From an uncultured Acetatifactor sp. (GTDB lineage: Bacteria > Bacillota > Clostridia > Lachnospirales > Lachnospiraceae), in the NCBI GenBank assembly GCA_910589035.1, contig CAJUSI010000069.1, positions 10,824-74,823 on the forward strand: a stretch of DNA of 64,000 nucleotides, read 5' to 3'. A program made the translations under genes and the position numbers. The first letter of the stretch is position 1. Each line of letters starts with the position of its first letter. Of the stretch, positions 25,397 through 34,349 are shown in pieces. Below the pieces are notes generated by a model that searched no databases, was not told the origin of the DNA, and saw only the letters and a program-made list of their open reading frames with translations.

Positions 25397-26527
25397 ATGC
25401 ATATATTTAAGAGAAAGAAACCTGTTTCCATAATCAGGTATTATCCGGGAGGAAAATACTTGTTATTTCTGACAATTCTGTTTTTGATACTGCTTGGCTG
25501 CATTCTGACAAATTCAGGAATCAGTCTGTCCTACGCCCGGCTCGGTCTTGAGCTGTGGTTTCAAAATATGATACCCACTCTTCTTCCTTTCATGATTCTG
25601 TCCGGAATCATGATACGGATGAAGCTGACGGATAAGGCGGCCATGGTGATCTATCCCGTGGCGGGACCGGTCTTTAAAATCCGTAAAACCGTATGCTATG
25701 CCATGCTGACAGGCTTCCTCTGCGGATTTCCCATGGGGGCCAGAGTGGTGGATGATCTGTACCGCCGGCGTATGGTTACAAAAAGGGAAGCGGAATATCT
25801 TCTGGCCTTCTGCAACAATATCGGCCCCGTGTACTTTTGCAGCTTTGTGCTGCCGCTGCTTGGAAGAAAACAGGTACTCCCCTACCTGTTCGGAATGTAC
25901 GGGATTCCTCTGCTGTACGGGATTGTGCTGCGGTTCACGGTATATCGGGATCTGTCCGGGGCAGAGAGTGACGACCTGTCCGGGCCGGAGCTTGTCTGCT
26001 GCGAGAGCTTCTCCGCCCGAAAGCCTGGCCGCAAATCTGTTCGAAGGGAGGAGAGCCTTCGGAAAAGAGGATTCTTTCGAAAAGAAGCCCTTCTTCGAAA
26101 AGAAAGTTCTCTCCGAAAAGGAAGTTCTCTCCGAAAAGGAGGATCTCTTGCCGAACGTTTTCTGGAGGAGACGGACCAGTCCATTCAGGCTTCGGTGCAG
26201 AACATCCTTTCTCTGGGAGGATATATGATTCTCTATAACCTCCTGAACCTGGTTCCCCATATAGTGCTGGGACATCCGCTGACGATCCTGTCCCCGCTGC
26301 TGGAAATTACGGGGGGACTGATACTCCTTGGAAATTCCCTCCCCTTTTACAGCCTTCTTGCGCTGTCCTTCGGCGGGCTTTCCTGTATTGCCCAGACGTA
26401 TCACTGCATCGGCAGCTCCGATCTGTCCATCGGCCGGTATGTACTGCATAAAGCCGTACTGACCATGCTGAACGGCGGCTTTTATTTATGCTGGTATCTC
26501 TTTTTCCCCACGTCTTTTCTCTGCTGA
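25397..26527 (+). CDS. ylbJ: YlbJ-like sporulation membrane protein with a repeat insert
   Basis: 376 residues with about eight membrane segments in two halves. The nucleoside-recognition (Gate) signatures FQNMIPTLLPFMILSG, GFLCGFPMGARVVDDLY and AFCNNIGPVYF are present, as in YlbJ, an integral membrane protein needed for spore cortex formation in Bacillus. The neighbouring rsmD and coaD mirror the ylbH-ylbI-ylbJ order of Bacillus, which supports the call. Residues 219-254 are an unusual insert of six hexapeptides of the type SSLRKG. No strong ribosome binding site precedes the ATG. The 3' end overlaps the convergent amidase gene by 46 bp. Confidence 0.8.
   Translation: MHIFKRKKPVSIIRYYPGGKYLLFLTILFLILLGCILTNSGISLSYARLGLELWFQNMIPTLLPFMILSGIMIRMKLTDKAAMVIYPVAGPVFKIRKTVCYAMLTGFLCGFPMGARVVDDLYRRRMVTKREAEYLLAFCNNIGPVYFCSFVLPLLGRKQVLPYLFGMYGIPLLYGIVLRFTVYRDLSGAESDDLSGPELVCCESFSARKPGRKSVRREESLRKRGFFRKEALLRKESSLRKGSSLRKGGSLAERFLEETDQSIQASVQNILSLGGYMILYNLLNLVPHIVLGHPLTILSPLLEITGGLILLGNSLPFYSLLALSFGGLSCIAQTYHCIGSSDLSIGRYVLHKAVLTMLNGGFYLCWYLFFPTSFLC
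26051..26158. repeat. 18-bp tandem repeat coding six hexapeptides
   Basis: Two near-identical 18-bp units (26103-26138, AGTTCTCTCCGAAAAG core) lie inside a longer degenerate array that encodes ESLRKR, GFFRKE, ALLRKE, SSLRKG, SSLRKG and GSLAER in the cytoplasmic loop of the YlbJ-like protein. Confidence 0.8.
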
Positions 26528-27825
26528 AGCCTCCGCTTCTTTCGCCTGCGGCGGGAGATAAACTGGGAAATTATTACGAGAACAAGCATGATGCTGGCGA
26601 CAGTCAGACAGAGCAGGAGAAACGAAACAAAACGGGCCGAATTTCCTTCCTCCCTGGGCTCTGCCTGTTCAGGCTCCTCTGTGTCAGGGGAAGATGCATG
26701 ATCGCCGCTGATGCCGCCCGGTACAGATTCCGTATCCGGTTCTTCGGCCGGATCGGGAAATACCCGCGGACTTTCGTAAAGATTGCTCTCCGTATACAGA
26801 TCATATATATTGTAGGCCCGTACAATCACATCAGGTGCCGTCCCCGGCTGTATGTTCAGATTCAGTGTGAAGGTATCGGAATATCTGCCTGTCAGGGTAT
26901 CGCTGCCTGGCCATACTTCTCTTTGGCTGAAAGTATATCCTCCGTTGGTACTGTAGCTGTAATACAAAAGCGTGCCGTCGTAATCTGCGGCGGTGACAGT
27001 CAGACTCAAAAAGCCGTTTTCATAATCCGCTCCCAGAAACTCAATCTGGCATACCTCCGGCTTTGTGGCATCTATCACGGTTGGGGCTGCCGGTGTATCG
27101 GCGCTTGCCTCCGCCAGTTCAAAATCCGAATAATCCACTTCAAGTGTCTTGCTTTTTAAACCGAAATATTTCGCCACTGCCGTGGCATCCAGCCTTCCGA
27201 ATTCCTTTAATTTCTCATCACTGTCACAGAAGACTGCATCCCGGGGTTCATCCACATGGCAGTGCTCGATAATGACAGCCGGAACTTCCAGGTTTACGGA
27301 TTCCCTGATGATACCGTAATAGTCCAGCCCCTTGTCTCCCAGCCGGGTCTTCACTCCCCTTGCAAGAAGGCCCAGCTCTCTCATATCCGTTAACAGAACG
27401 CTTCCGAACTGATAGCCATATGCATTATAGGGGGCGAAGGCGGATACCCATACCTCGGAACCGAAGAGTTCATTATTGGCTGAGGCATTGTAATGAATAC
27501 TGAACATGTAATCGGCATCCACCGATTTCGCATACTCCGCCCTCTTTTTCAGGGAGATATCCAGATCCTCCGTGCGGGTTAAATATACCTCCACATTATC
27601 ATACAGGGAAAGCTCCTCATACATGGCCAGAGCCGTAGTCATGGTCATGTATTTCTCCACATGATAATTTTCCGTAGTACCCTGATTACCCCCGCCATGT
27701 CCGGGATCTATTACAATGACGATCTTATCTTCCGTTTCCTGCAGCCTGGGAGCGGCAAGGACACAGCAGGGGAAGAAAAGGCATAAGAAAAGCGCAGCCG
27801 CGCCAATGCGCAAAAACCTGTACAT
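26482..27825 (-). CDS. N-acetylmuramoyl-L-alanine amidase, membrane anchored
   Basis: 447 residues. A signal peptide (about 1-24, ending VLA-A) is followed by an Amidase_3 catalytic domain (about 35-215). Its zinc-binding segments are VIDPGHGGGNQG, SIHYNAS and a catalytic-Glu region, PAVIIEHCHVD. The central region (about 245-355) is beta-rich and Ig-like. An acidic linker and one C-terminal membrane helix with a basic tail (FVSFLLLCLTVASIMLVLVI, RRRRKKRR) end the protein. The enzyme cuts the bond between MurNAc and L-Ala in peptidoglycan, outside the cell. The ribosome binding site lies in a 15-bp tandem duplication. Placement beside ylbJ suits a sporulation or division role, but that is inference. 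Confidence 0.9.
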   Translation of the reverse strand: MYRFLRIGAAALFLCLFFPCCVLAAPRLQETEDKIVIVIDPGHGGGNQGTTENYHVEKYMTMTTALAMYEELSLYDNVEVYLTRTEDLDISLKKRAEYAKSVDADYMFSIHYNASANNELFGSEVWVSAFAPYNAYGYQFGSVLLTDMRELGLLARGVKTRLGDKGLDYYGIIRESVNLEVPAVIIEHCHVDEPRDAVFCDSDEKLKEFGRLDATAVAKYFGLKSKTLEVDYSDFELAEASADTPAAPTVIDATKPEVCQIEFLGADYENGFLSLTVTAADYDGTLLYYSYSTNGGYTFSQREVWPGSDTLTGRYSDTFTLNLNIQPGTAPDVIVRAYNIYDLYTESNLYESPRVFPDPAEEPDTESVPGGISGDHASSPDTEEPEQAEPREEGNSARFVSFLLLCLTVASIMLVLVIISQFISRRRRKKRRLQQRKDVGKKRYQHK

Positions 27826-27826
27826 A

Positions 27827-27856
27827 AAATATCCTTTCTATAAATATCCTTTCTAT
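27827..27856. repeat. Tandem 15-bp duplication containing the amidase ribosome binding site
   Basis: The unit AAATATCCTTTCTAT occurs twice in tandem (27827-27841 and 27842-27856), giving two AGAAAGGATATTT sites on the minus strand; the nearer is at correct spacing for the start at 27825. Confidence 0.8.
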
Positions 27857-27916
27857 ATTCAGTGTATAAATTCCCACAGAGAATTCCTGCGGAACCGCTG
27901 AAATGGACAGATGAAA

Positions 27917-27962
27917 AAACCAGCTCTCAAAGGGAAAAACTCCCTTGTAAAACCGGCTTTTA
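27917..27962 (-). terminator. Candidate terminator of the coaD operon
   Basis: On the minus strand an AAGGGA/TCCCTT stem with a T-rich loop is followed about 10 bases later by a run of six T. It lies 25-70 bp after the stop of the coiled-coil gene. Confidence 0.45.
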
Positions 27963-27986
27963 TCTTAATATGCATGGTTCATCGGT

Positions 27987-28586
27987 TTAAATGATGTCAA
28001 TGCCGTCCGAACCGCCGCGATCGCTCAGATGCAGTTCGTCCAGCTCCTCAGAAGGATGAAGTGCCCTGATATTGGACTGGATCAGATCACGGTATTGTCC
28101 CAGGGAACCCAGCAGCTTGTCATAATTTGTACTGGAAGACTGAATGGCGGACAGCACGATGGACTCCAGCTCTGCCAGACGGTCCTCCGTATACTGGGAA
28201 GCCTGCATCCTGAGCTCATTGGCTTCCATGGTAGCCTTGTCGAGAATCTCCTGTGCCTGCTTGGCTGCAGTGGCAACAATTCCGTTTGCCTGAGCATAGG
28301 CCTGCTGAATGATCTCATGCTCGCTGATCAGTTCATTCGTATGGACGGTTGCCTCATCGATCAGCGCCTGGGCCTTGGTGCGCGCATCGTTCAGAATGGC
28401 CTCCTTATTGCTGATGATCTTCTGATATCGTCTGATCTCATCCGGAGTTTTCATGCGCAGCTCACGAAGCAGTTCGTCAATCTCGTCCTTGTTGACGATA
28501 ATCTCGGAATTTGACATAAATTTGGGTTTACAGCTTTCGATATACTCCTCCAGTTCATCTATCAATTGTTCAATTTTGCTGCTCAT
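27987..28586 (-). CDS. DivIVA-like coiled-coil protein
   Basis: 199 residues, almost wholly helical. A short N-terminal helix is followed by a long coiled coil (about residues 65-150, rich in Ala, Glu and Gln, for example IVATAAKQAQEILDKATMEANELR). It resembles DivIVA/GpsB-type or V-ATPase subunit-E/H-like coiled coils often annotated simply as ATPase in clostridial genomes, but no nucleotide-binding motif is present. A tail with LHLSDRGGSDG ends it. It follows coaD by 73 bp, at the place where Bacillus has ylbJ. A role in cell division or membrane organisation is a guess. Confidence 0.65.
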   Translation of the reverse strand: MSSKIEQLIDELEEYIESCKPKFMSNSEIIVNKDEIDELLRELRMKTPDEIRRYQKIISNKEAILNDARTKAQALIDEATVHTNELISEHEIIQQAYAQANGIVATAAKQAQEILDKATMEANELRMQASQYTEDRLAELESIVLSAIQSSSTNYDKLLGSLGQYRDLIQSNIRALHPSEELDELHLSDRGGSDGIDII

Positions 28587-28659
28587 AGACGCTGCTCCTA
28601 TTCCATAATTTCCATAATTATATGCTCCAAAACTGCGTACATCATTCTAAACCTTGCTT

Positions 28660-29142
28660 TCATCTGGTATACTTTTCCTTCATCAGCTCTGCCACAAAAT
28701 CCGGAACACACTCACTGATATCTCCGCCGAAGCTTGCGATTTCCTTGACGCTGGAGGAGCTCAGGTAGGCATATTCCAGGCTGGTAGTGAGAAAAACGGT
28801 ATCAAGCGCTCCACCGGAAAGCTTTCTGTTGGTCTGGGCAATCTGCAGCTCATATTCAAAATCGGTAATGGCACGCAATCCCCTTACAGCCACATGAATA
28901 TTGTTCCCGGCCGCATAGTTGATCAACAGACCGGTAAAGCTGTCCACCGTTACATTGGGAATGTCCTTTGTAGCCTCTTTTAATATCTTAACACGTTCTT
29001 CCACGGAAAACAATGGGTTCTTCATCTTATTATTTAAAACGCTCACGATCAGCACATCAAACATTTCCGATGCGCGCTTGATTACATCCAGATGACCATA
29101 GGTAACCGGATCAAAGCTTCCGGGATAGACGGCACGTTTCAT
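28660..29142 (-). CDS. coaD: Phosphopantetheine adenylyltransferase
   Basis: 160 residues, standard length. It transfers AMP to 4'-phosphopantetheine in coenzyme A synthesis. The nucleotidyltransferase motif PGSFDPVTYGHLDVI (containing the T-x-G-H signature) and the C-terminal SSSVKEIASFGGD motif are both intact. The start overlaps the rsmD stop (ATGA). The rsmD-coaD pairing is conserved in many bacteria. Confidence 0.97.
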   Translation of the reverse strand: MKRAVYPGSFDPVTYGHLDVIKRASEMFDVLIVSVLNNKMKNPLFSVEERVKILKEATKDIPNVTVDSFTGLLINYAAGNNIHVAVRGLRAITDFEYELQIAQTNRKLSGGALDTVFLTTSLEYAYLSSSSVKEIASFGGDISECVPDFVAELMKEKYTR

Positions 29143-29708
29143 TGTGAAATCCTCTTCTTCATAAAAATATGTTTGTTTGACTTATAGCTTTTCTCTCTGA
29201 CAATCTCAAACCCCAGCTCCGGGACGTAGGAAAAATCCGTATCCAGGGAGGCCTCAGCGATAATGAGGGTATCCTCCGTCACCTGCGGTTTATGCGCAAT
29301 AAGGGTAAGCACATCCTTTTCATGCCCGCAGCCATAGGGAGGATCCATAAAAATAAAATCGATTCTTCTGTCCCGGCAGCCGCTGCAGATATAGTCCAGC
29401 GCGCTGCAGGCATCCTGCTTTAATACGATAGCATTTTCGCCAAGCTTTGTAAATGCCAGATTTTCTTCAATACAGGAAATCGCTCTGGGCGAATTGTCCG
29501 CGAAGAACGCCAATTTCGCGCCGCGGCTGAGGGCTTCTATCCCTATCCCGCCGCTTCCGCTGAACAGATCCACGAACAGGCTGCCGGGAAGATCCCAATG
29601 CAGCATATTGAAGAGCGTCTCCTTGATTTTATCCGTAGTGGGCCGGACCTCCAGCCCCTTCGGCGCCTTCAGGGGAAGGCGCCTTGCGCTTCCTGCGATT
29701 ACTCTCAT
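29139..29708 (-). CDS. rsmD: 16S rRNA (guanine-N2)-methyltransferase RsmD
   Basis: 189 residues from the ATG at 29708, which gives the usual start MRVIAGSARR; a longer frame from 29774 would add 22 residues overlapping the topoisomerase stop. It has LEVRPTTDKIKETLFNML, the AdoMet-binding FVDLFSGSGGIGIEALSRG and the catalytic DPPY motif in IFMDPPYGCGH. It methylates G966 of 16S rRNA (E. coli numbering). It follows the topoisomerase gene by about 60 bp and is coupled to coaD. Confidence 0.94.
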   Translation of the reverse strand: MRVIAGSARRLPLKAPKGLEVRPTTDKIKETLFNMLHWDLPGSLFVDLFSGSGGIGIEALSRGAKLAFFADNSPRAISCIEENLAFTKLGENAIVLKQDACSALDYICSGCRDRRIDFIFMDPPYGCGHEKDVLTLIAHKPQVTEDTLIIAEASLDTDFSYVPELGFEIVREKSYKSNKHIFMKKRISQ

Positions 29709-29770
29709 ACTTATACCCCTATGTCCGCCTCCGGCGGGCGTTCCAGTCTGAATTCCAGACTTATCTCTTA

Positions 29771-32011
29771 TCACACTCTGATTTTAGTGCCCTTGCTGTC
29801 ACGTTTTCCAGGCTTTAAATTGTTCAGGATGACGGTCTTGCCTTTGTATTCGATGGCCGTCTCCACTGTGTTCTGAATATAGTAGGCATTTTCCACCGCA
29901 TCCCTGGCGCCAAGCTTCATTCCCCGGACGCCCAGAGCCGCCTTCTTTTTCTCCGGTATTTCTTCCAGCGGAAATTTCAGGAAATACCCTTCCCTGGTCT
30001 GCAGCACAATACTGCTCTGTTCCTCTATGGGCATGACACTGATTACGGAGTCGTCCTCTCCCAGTCTGGTAGCCGCTACCGTGCGCTTTGACACGTCGAA
30101 TTCTCCGCCGTCCACCAGCTTCAGCATGGACTGGGCGGTGACGAATGCCACCCGGCGCAGGTTCAGCTGGGTCTGGCTGGTCATATATACGATCTCCTCC
30201 TTTTTGGAATCGTAATTGCTGATATTGTCTATGGGCATGCCCTTATCCCGGAATTTTCCGAAGGGGATATCCATGACCTTGATGGTGTGCAGCTGTCCTG
30301 CGGAGGTAAAAAGGCATACCTTGCCCGTGTTCTTGCAGGGGAAGACAAAGCGGTTCTCCGTATCCGCTGCCTCCCTGTTGCGCTCATAGGCGGCGGAATC
30401 GATGGTCTTGGCGTATCCGAACCGATCCATCAGGAATATCAGCTCCGTTTCCTCCACTTCCTTCTCCCGGTAGACCGCTTCCTCCACATTCTCGATTACG
30501 GTCCTTCTCTTCTGGGAATAGAGCTTTTTGTAACCGTCCAGCTCATTGATGATGACCTGCGCCATAGATGACCTGCGCTCCAGAATGTCCTCATAGCGGT
30601 AAATATTTGCCATGGTCTCCTCGTGCTCTTTGATCAGCGCTTCGATTTCCAGACCAATCAGTTTGTACAGCCGCATTTCCAGAATGGCATTTGCCTGCTT
30701 TTCCGTAAAGGAAAGCTGAGCCGCCATGATCCGGGATTCTTTCAGTTTGAATTTAATGCCCTCGGTCTTCCCCTCTACCAGGCAGGCTTTTGCCATATTT
30801 CTGTCCTTGGAACCGCGGAGGATCTCAATGATGAGATCGATTACATTGCAGGCCTTGATCAGGCCCTCCTGCACCTCCTTGCGCTCCAGCTCTTTTGCCA
30901 GAAGATTATTGTATTTTCTGGTGGCAATCTGGAACTGGAAATCCACATTGGCCTTCAGAATGGCTTTCAGGCCCATAGTCTCCGGCCGGCCCCCGCAGAT
31001 GGCAAGCATATTGACGCCGAAGGTATCCTCCAGCCTAGTCTTCTTATAGAGCAGATTTACGAAATTCTCCGCATCCGCATCCTTGCGCAGCTCTATTACG
31101 ATGCGGATTCCTTCCTTGGAGGATTGATTGGAGATATCCACCACATCCATGGTCTTCTTCGTCTCTACCAGCCCGGCCACATCGGAGAGGAATTTGGAGA
31201 TATTCATGCCGATCATGGTATAGGGGATTTCCGTGATGACCACATTCGTCTTGCCGCCCTTGAGCTTCTCGAATTCCACCTTCCCGCGGATCCTGACCTT
31301 TCCCACGCCCGTCTCATAGATGCCTTGCAGATCGTCCTTATTGGTGACGATCCCACCGGTGGGAAAATCGGGCCCCTTCAGATACCGCATCAGTTCCTTT
31401 GTGGTAATGTCCTCATTTTGCATATATGCCTTCATGGCGTCGATAACCTCTCCCAGATTATGGGGAGGCGTGCTGGTGGCCATACCCACAGCAATCCCTT
31501 CGGAGCCGTTTACAAGGAAATTCGGAATCTTTACCGGCAGTACGGCCGGCTCCTTCTCCGTCTCGTCAAAATTGGGGACAAAATCCACCACATCCTTGTC
31601 CAGATCGCCCAGGAAGGCTTCCTGCGTCACTCTCTGGAGCCTTGCCTCGGTGTAACGCATGGCGGCGGCGCCGTCCCCCTCGATATTGCCGAAATTGCCA
31701 TGTCCGTCCACAAGGGGAAGACCCCTTTTAAAGTCCTGGGTCATGACCACCAGGGCGTCATAGATGGAGCTGTCCCCATGGGGATGGTATTTACCCATGG
31801 TATCGCCCACGATACGGGCGCTTTTCCGATAAGGCCTGTCATAGCGGATTCCCAGCTCATACATATCGTACAGAGTACGGCGCTGTACCGGCTTCAGGCC
31901 GTCCCGCACATCGGGAAGGGCCCTGGCAATGATTACGCTCATGGCGTAGTCAATAAAAGATTTCTGCATCTCCTCGGAATATTCTGTTTTGATGATTCTG
32001 CTGTCGTCCAT
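29771..32011 (-). CDS. Type II topoisomerase subunit A (GyrA/ParC family)
   Basis: 746 residues. The catalytic Tyr120 lies in AAMRYTEARLQ; the breakage domain shows DYAMSVIIARALPDVRDGLKPVQRR and the quinolone-region HPHGDSSIYDALV, with Ser81 and Asp85 at the two usual resistance positions (sensitive-type residues). A long coiled coil and a shorter C-terminal beta-pinwheel follow. A clear GyrA box (QRRGGKG) was not found. This and the length argue for the ParC-like topoisomerase IV type found as a second copy in Clostridia rather than true gyrase. A GyrB/ParE gene fragment at 63565 may be its partner. The enzyme relaxes or decatenates DNA using ATP with subunit B. Confidence 0.88.
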   Translation of the reverse strand: MDDSRIIKTEYSEEMQKSFIDYAMSVIIARALPDVRDGLKPVQRRTLYDMYELGIRYDRPYRKSARIVGDTMGKYHPHGDSSIYDALVVMTQDFKRGLPLVDGHGNFGNIEGDGAAAMRYTEARLQRVTQEAFLGDLDKDVVDFVPNFDETEKEPAVLPVKIPNFLVNGSEGIAVGMATSTPPHNLGEVIDAMKAYMQNEDITTKELMRYLKGPDFPTGGIVTNKDDLQGIYETGVGKVRIRGKVEFEKLKGGKTNVVITEIPYTMIGMNISKFLSDVAGLVETKKTMDVVDISNQSSKEGIRIVIELRKDADAENFVNLLYKKTRLEDTFGVNMLAICGGRPETMGLKAILKANVDFQFQIATRKYNNLLAKELERKEVQEGLIKACNVIDLIIEILRGSKDRNMAKACLVEGKTEGIKFKLKESRIMAAQLSFTEKQANAILEMRLYKLIGLEIEALIKEHEETMANIYRYEDILERRSSMAQVIINELDGYKKLYSQKRRTVIENVEEAVYREKEVEETELIFLMDRFGYAKTIDSAAYERNREAADTENRFVFPCKNTGKVCLFTSAGQLHTIKVMDIPFGKFRDKGMPIDNISNYDSKKEEIVYMTSQTQLNLRRVAFVTAQSMLKLVDGGEFDVSKRTVAATRLGEDDSVISVMPIEEQSSIVLQTREGYFLKFPLEEIPEKKKAALGVRGMKLGARDAVENAYYIQNTVETAIEYKGKTVILNNLKPGKRDSKGTKIRV

Positions 32012-32065
32012 TTATTTCCAACCTTCCATAGGATTGTATTCAGTTCAATGTGTCCTGCGCTTCCA

Positions 32066-32098
32066 AAGAAATCGGATGAACAAATATCTAAAAGTATA
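32066..32098 (-). promoter_or_regulatory. Candidate -10 region upstream of the topoisomerase gene
   Basis: The minus strand carries TATACT (32098-32093) with GGGACA as a weak -35 box 17 bp upstream (near 32116-32121, inside the glycosyltransferase 3' end). The assignment is tentative. Confidence 0.35.
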
Positions 32099-32109
32099 CC
32101 ATAGATTTG

Positions 32110-33174
32110 TCAGTTTGTCCCATCTTTTTTCCTGTTTTTTGCATCCATCCATTCAATTCCCTTAAGACTCAGACGGCAGATCAGGCTGACAATACAATAA
32201 CATCTGATACGAAAGAATCCCAAAAGGATTCTTCTGGGAAGAATTCCTATTTTAAAATTGTATTTCAGGGCGCATCTGAAGTTTTCATCCTTCTGCATTT
32301 CCTCACACAGACAGCAGCGCTCTCTATGGGAGGCAGTATTATAAGGACTGAATATCTCCTTGATCAATATGTATGCCATATTTTCCAGAGCGTTGGCATA
32401 ATAAGTTTTTTCTAAAGTAAGAAACCTGTGGGATGCCTCCAGAAGACTTTTCAGTCTTTTCTCAAAATTACAATAATTTTTTACAAGTCCCATCGTAAAT
32501 CCATGGGTTGCGGAATCCGAACGCATCATATACCGATAGACCGGTCGGGGAATATATTTGCAGGAATTTATTTTCAACAGATATTCCGTGTTAAAAAGGA
32601 TATCTTCCCCCACGATAACATTGTCTGGAAACTGAATGGAATATTGTTCTATCAGGGATTTCCGGTAAGCCTTTGCGCATGGTGAACAAAGATCTGTGTT
32701 TCCGTTCTCCATAAGCTGCCAATGCCGCAGCATCTTTTCAATGATTTGAGGCGCATCTCCATTCTCATAGAAATAACCGGAAGCATCCCCCTGCTCAGAA
32801 AGAAAATTCTCATTTCTGCCTGGTTTTATAAAATCAAAGATAAACAGATCCGCCGGAGAAAGTGTCTCTCTTGCTACTGTTTCAAGAAAGTCTTTTGAAA
32901 TATAATCGTCGGAATCCACAAAAACGAGCCATTCCCCACGAGATACGGCAATTCCATGATTCCTTGCAGCAGATACGCCCTGGTTCTCCTGGGAAAGCAG
33001 TCTTATACGGGAATCCCTTTGGGAATACACTTCACAGATTGAGAGGCTTTGGTCCGTTGACCCGTCATTTACCAGAATTACCTCGAAATCATTATAAGAA
33101 GAGCTTAAAACGGAATCAAGACATTTGCCAAGACTGTTTCCGGTATTATAAACGGGAATGATAACTGATAGCAT
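32110..33174 (-). CDS. Family 2 glycosyltransferase
   Basis: 354 residues, last gene of the leftward polysaccharide operon. The GT-A fold N-terminus reads VIIPVYNTGNSLGKCLDSVL and VILVNDGSTDQS; the metal-binding DxD region is FVDSDDYIS. The C-terminal about 130 residues are helical and specific to bacterial capsule-type enzymes; no membrane helix is obvious. It transfers a nucleotide-activated sugar to a lipid-linked oligosaccharide on the cytoplasmic side, with unknown sugar. The A/T content here is visibly higher than in the neighbouring topoisomerase gene. Confidence 0.88.
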   Translation of the reverse strand: MLSVIIPVYNTGNSLGKCLDSVLSSSYNDFEVILVNDGSTDQSLSICEVYSQRDSRIRLLSQENQGVSAARNHGIAVSRGEWLVFVDSDDYISKDFLETVARETLSPADLFIFDFIKPGRNENFLSEQGDASGYFYENGDAPQIIEKMLRHWQLMENGNTDLCSPCAKAYRKSLIEQYSIQFPDNVIVGEDILFNTEYLLKINSCKYIPRPVYRYMMRSDSATHGFTMGLVKNYCNFEKRLKSLLEASHRFLTLEKTYYANALENMAYILIKEIFSPYNTASHRERCCLCEEMQKDENFRCALKYNFKIGILPRRILLGFFRIRCYCIVSLICRLSLKGIEWMDAKNRKKDGTN

Positions 33175-33232
33175 TTTTCATATAATCTCCTGTTTAATAT
33201 TTTATCCAAAATATTTTATCCCGATGATTCTT

Positions 33233-34297
33233 TTACTTATATTTTGACTCAACAATTCTGCGGTCAAACTGAAGCTTACGCAACAGGGCAATTCCGCACG
33301 CGAGCAGCCGGTAGAAACGCATAATAATCAATATAGATGTGGTGCGGATAATCAGTTTCCAGAAAAAAGACTCTATTTTATTGATGTATCTGCCTTTGGC
33401 CAGCTCAGACATCGATTCCCTGACACATGGAATGGCTCCATATTTTTTTAGAGCTCTGACTGACTCACGAATTCCGTTTCGTTTAAATTCCAGCTCCTGC
33501 TGTACCTGAAACAGGCTTCCAAAAGCGAGATGAAATGCCGTCAAATCCCCGAATCGGTCGTGAATATTCCTTGTCTTCAGAAACTGTTTAAAATCATACG
33601 CGACGGATACCCATATCTTCGTGAAATCGTTTTTGTAATATGAGGTGACAGACTCTGAATTGATACGATATAAATATACGCTTTCATCTATGAAGGCATA
33701 GACCGGCTCATAAGTACAGCAGGTCATATTAAAGGCCTTGTCTTCCGTATAGGGATACGCTCCGCATAACAGATTGTGATCCTCAAGAAAGCTTTTCCGA
33801 TAAAGCTTTCCCCAATTAAAAGCCAGATGATTATATATGCAAAACCCTTTGAATCGAAAATCAATCGTTTGAGTATAAGGACCGTCGTGCAGATGATGAT
33901 GATTTACATTGCTGACCGTCTTTTCATTAAAACGACGGAAGCTTCCGACAACGATATCAGCTTCCTTTTCCTCTGCCTGTTTTGTCAGAAGCCTGATTGC
34001 GCCTTTGCCATCCAGACAATCATCGGAATCTAAAAAGAAAATATACTCGCCGGATGACATTTTCACGCCTGCATTTCTTGAGAGACCAGGTCCACGGTTG
34101 GATTGATGGATCACAGAGATATTTACGAACTGCTCCGCGTAACTGTCACACAGTGCCGGACAGCTGTCAGGAGATCCGTCTTCTACCAGAATTATTTCAA
34201 TATCGGGATAATCCTGACGCAATACGCTGTCAATGCATTCTTTCAGATATGTCTCAGCCCGGTAGACTGGAATGATAATACTGACTTTCTTATACAT
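33233..34297 (-). CDS. Family 2 glycosyltransferase
   Basis: 354 residues with start taken at the ATG 34297, behind an AGAAGGGAA stretch; ATG at 34324 is less likely. Motifs: VSIIIPVYRAETYLKECIDSVL, IILVEDGSPDSCP and FLDSDDCLDG. It belongs to the same general type as the neighbouring three GT2 enzymes but is not a recent duplicate. The C-terminus carries an amphipathic or membrane-associated helix (WKLIIRTTSILIIMRF). The acceptor and donor are unknown. Confidence 0.87.
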   Translation of the reverse strand: MYKKVSIIIPVYRAETYLKECIDSVLRQDYPDIEIILVEDGSPDSCPALCDSYAEQFVNISVIHQSNRGPGLSRNAGVKMSSGEYIFFLDSDDCLDGKGAIRLLTKQAEEKEADIVVGSFRRFNEKTVSNVNHHHLHDGPYTQTIDFRFKGFCIYNHLAFNWGKLYRKSFLEDHNLLCGAYPYTEDKAFNMTCCTYEPVYAFIDESVYLYRINSESVTSYYKNDFTKIWVSVAYDFKQFLKTRNIHDRFGDLTAFHLAFGSLFQVQQELEFKRNGIRESVRALKKYGAIPCVRESMSELAKGRYINKIESFFWKLIIRTTSILIIMRFYRLLACGIALLRKLQFDRRIVESKYK

Positions 34298-34349
34298 ACT
34301 TTGTATTTTCCCTTCTGTAATCATCAATAAGGCTGCAACAACTGTACAA

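Noticed and set aside
29771..32011. Naming the subunit A gene gyrA
   Set aside because: No GyrA box was found and the length fits ParC-like second copies, so no symbol was given.
30623..32104. Long open frame (about 490 codons) antisense to the topoisomerase gene
   Set aside because: It mirrors a GC-rich, well-conserved gene on the other strand and has no recognisable protein motif or ribosome binding site.
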